Position numbers and translations under genes: made by a program. Below the pieces are notes generated by a model. The model was given only the letters and a program-made list of their open reading frames with translations. It was not told where the DNA came from and ran no database searches. DNA of 64,000 bases from Aphanomyces cochlioides (Eukaryota; Oomycota; Saprolegniomycetes; Saprolegniales; Verrucalvaceae): positions 3,410,001 to 3,474,000 of the forward strand of contig JAHQRK010000005.1 in NCBI GenBank assembly GCA_019828595.1, written 5' to 3'. Of the stretch, positions 63,129-64,000 are shown piece by piece. How positions within the stretch are numbered: position 1 is the first letter of the stretch; every line of letters starts with the position of its first letter.

Positions 63129-63971
63129 ACGCTCTCTCCTCCATCCACTCATTTTATTTCACTCTGCCTTTTAACACAATATAATTCACACATCTCAAGT
63201 GTCCTTCCACAAAAGTTTATCTCACAGGACGCCATCGAGCCACGAACTCTACCGCTACTGCCTTAACTCTACACGCAAATTGACAGAAAGATCGACTCTC
63301 CTCTCTTCTGAGCTGGTTTTCACTGGATTGGAATCGAAACAAGCGCAACAATCCTCGAAGTTTCTGCAATTGGGTTGGAAGTACCTAATGTAGTACACTG
63401 TAAGTACTTTTGCTTCAATTTACTCGTACCATTTTCAAGTTTTACTCTAATGTAAATCGATATAACTATGGAAAAGAATGAGTAATTTGAAGCAAAAAAG
63501 TACCTCACGACGTTGAATCAACTGCAGACTGCAGTCACTTCTTTGGCTCCGTTGGAAAATATCTTGTCTCTTTGAGATCCAACGCATTGCAGACACGACA
63601 CAAAGCGTCGATATCAGTGCTATCCACGCGGGAGTGGCGGTCTCTCGCTGCATTGACATCATCGTTGAGAGTCCGCCGTTCGAATCGCAGGAATTCAACG
63701 GCAAGGAGGACGAACACGATCCAGCAACAACCACAAAATCCCTACAATGTGAAGCATTTCAAGCACGTTAAGAGCTCGAAAGAGCTATCAACGGCCTCGT
63801 AGACGAAGCTGTGATCGCATCCAGTACGAATCCAAAGCAATCCGACCTGATAGCACGTCGAGAGAGTGAGACTTTTCGATCACACGCAGTTGATTGTAGT
63901 CCATCAGACGAGAAGAGTGCAATCCTTTCCGTCGTTGAAAGAGTCATTTTCCAACTTTCCTAGCTTTCAAC
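63129..63971. other. Intergenic with an interrupted open frame
   Basis: From about 63522 a plus frame runs to TAA at 63769-63771 and stays open again to TAG near 63964, with protein-like stretches (LFEIQRIADTTQSVDISAI; LERAINGLVDEAVIASSTN). The minus strand is also open here to 63535. No start codon or family; possibly a decayed gene. Confidence 0.3.
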
Positions 63972-64000
63972 ATGTCGACCATCCAAGCTCGAATCAACAC
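63972..64000 (+). CDS. DDFLFYRG small protein 4, cut by the window edge
   Basis: ATG at 63972 starts MSTIQARIN, identical in pattern to copies 1 and 2. The window ends after nine codons, so the array continues to the right. Confidence 0.7.

Noticed and set aside
1..64000. tRNA or rRNA genes
   Set aside because: No cloverleaf-like sequence or conserved A/B boxes and no rRNA segment were recognised by eye; a tRNAscan or Rfam run would be decisive.

Overview
The window is nuclear DNA of a filamentous stramenopile, most likely a saprolegnialean oomycete (Aphanomyces/Saprolegnia type). The evidence is compact genes with very short GT-AG introns (about 39-61 bp; 70 bp in one transposase), frequent convergent and divergent gene pairs, and protein families typical of oomycetes: proteins made only of helicase-associated repeats, MATE transporters, EGF-rich secreted proteins and MARVEL/CASP-like four-helix membrane proteins. 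The genus is an inference; no ribosomal or mitochondrial marker is present.

Layout. 1-2893 is the 3' part of a Ty3/gypsy retrotransposon with its 3' LTR, inserted into a small secreted-protein gene whose start survives at 2894-3057. 3602-10092 holds a secreted Ser/Thr-rich membrane protein, a ten-exon protein kinase, two divergent tail-anchored proteins and an ATP-grasp ligase. 10.1-14.7 kb is gene-poor, with a frameshifted member of a small-protein family and a MITE-like element. 14.7-19.6 kb holds two EF-hand proteins, a Nup50-type nucleoporin and a choline-phosphate cytidylyltransferase. 20.1-22.9 kb is transposon territory (a broken Merlin transposase and a foldback element). 23.4-28.2 kb is a cluster of five unrecognised paralogues sharing a GIxLFDxExYxxxTGK motif.

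28.8-33.7 kb holds the RNA polymerase subunit RPB6, an EGF-rich secreted protein, a coiled-coil protein possibly related to FSIP1, and a SPRY protein. 33.7-41.5 kb has two MATE transporters separated by a plant-type mariner element with intact ends and a frameshifted transposase. 42.1-43.2 kb is a pair of nested MITE-like elements. 44.6-49.4 kb is an array of four MARVEL/CASP-like genes, one of them dead. 49.9-51.9 kb has two helicase-associated-repeat proteins. 53.3-56.0 kb has two more MARVEL-like proteins with LxPRGxFG repeats in their tails. 56.7-60.0 kb has a PPR protein and a Rab5-group GTPase whose stop codons overlap. 60.9-64.0 kb is a tandem array of about 83-100-residue acidic proteins (the DDLMFHRE/DDFLFYRG family), continuing past the right edge.

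The housekeeping genes (RPB6, cytidylyltransferase, nucleoporin, Rab, PPR) alternate with expanding lineage-specific families and mobile elements. The two families most likely to be undescribed are the LFD/TGK cluster and the DDFLFYRG cluster; nothing in the sequence gives either a biochemical function. All exon joins were read by eye from GT-AG sites and frame continuity, without transcripts or searches.
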